The notes below the pieces were generated by a model. It ran no database searches. It was not told the origin of the DNA and saw only the letters and a list, made by a program, of their open reading frames with translations. Shown here piece by piece: positions 5,265 through 5,265 of a stretch of DNA of 5,265 nt. Position 1 is the first letter of the stretch, and the number at the start of each line of letters is the position of its first letter. The translations under genes were made by a program, and so were the position numbers. The stretch is from Chloroflexota bacterium (GTDB taxonomy: Bacteria > Chloroflexota > UBA6077 > JADZDV01): NCBI GenBank assembly GCA_020850915.1, contig JADZDV010000532.1, forward strand, positions 1-5,265. Reading direction: 5' to 3'.

Positions 5265-5265
5265 C

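Overview
This is a high-GC bacterial window with strong GC preference at third codon positions. It contains four clear protein genes, one probable micro-protein and an unusually structured set of intergenic regions. There are no RNA genes, insertion sequences or phage genes that I can recognise. The style (high GC, weak Shine-Dalgarno signals, a CocE-type hydrolase, an NYN nuclease and a YfhO-family membrane protein) would fit Chloroflexota or a similar phylum, but that is an inference from impression; nothing here fixes the taxon.

Layout. Bases 2-901 (+) hold the C-terminal part of a CocE/NonD-type alpha/beta hydrolase, cut by the window start. A 268-base gap with several GC-rich inverted repeats leads to an NYN-domain protein (1170-1952, +) with a C-terminal winged-helix-like region. 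A 326-base gap containing two strong hairpins precedes a PhnP-like metallo-beta-lactamase-fold hydrolase (2279-3040, +) that appears to have no ribosome binding site and may be leaderless. From 3041 to 3557 the sequence is dense in small-scale structure: two copies of a 38-bp direct repeat exactly 75 bases apart, a perfect palindrome over a -10-like hexamer, a probable 47-aa single-pass membrane protein (3247-3390), and a 19-bp tandem duplication inside a 10-bp inverted repeat. The rest (3558-5264, -) is the C-terminal part of a YfhO-family polytopic membrane protein, convergent with everything to its left and cut by the window end.

The genes do not form an obvious pathway. The three forward genes are separated by gaps of about 270 and 330 bases and look independently transcribed. 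No cas, toxin-antitoxin, recombinase or defence operon is visible. The part most worth following up is the 3084-3523 intergenic complex, and secondly the double hairpin at 2009-2096.
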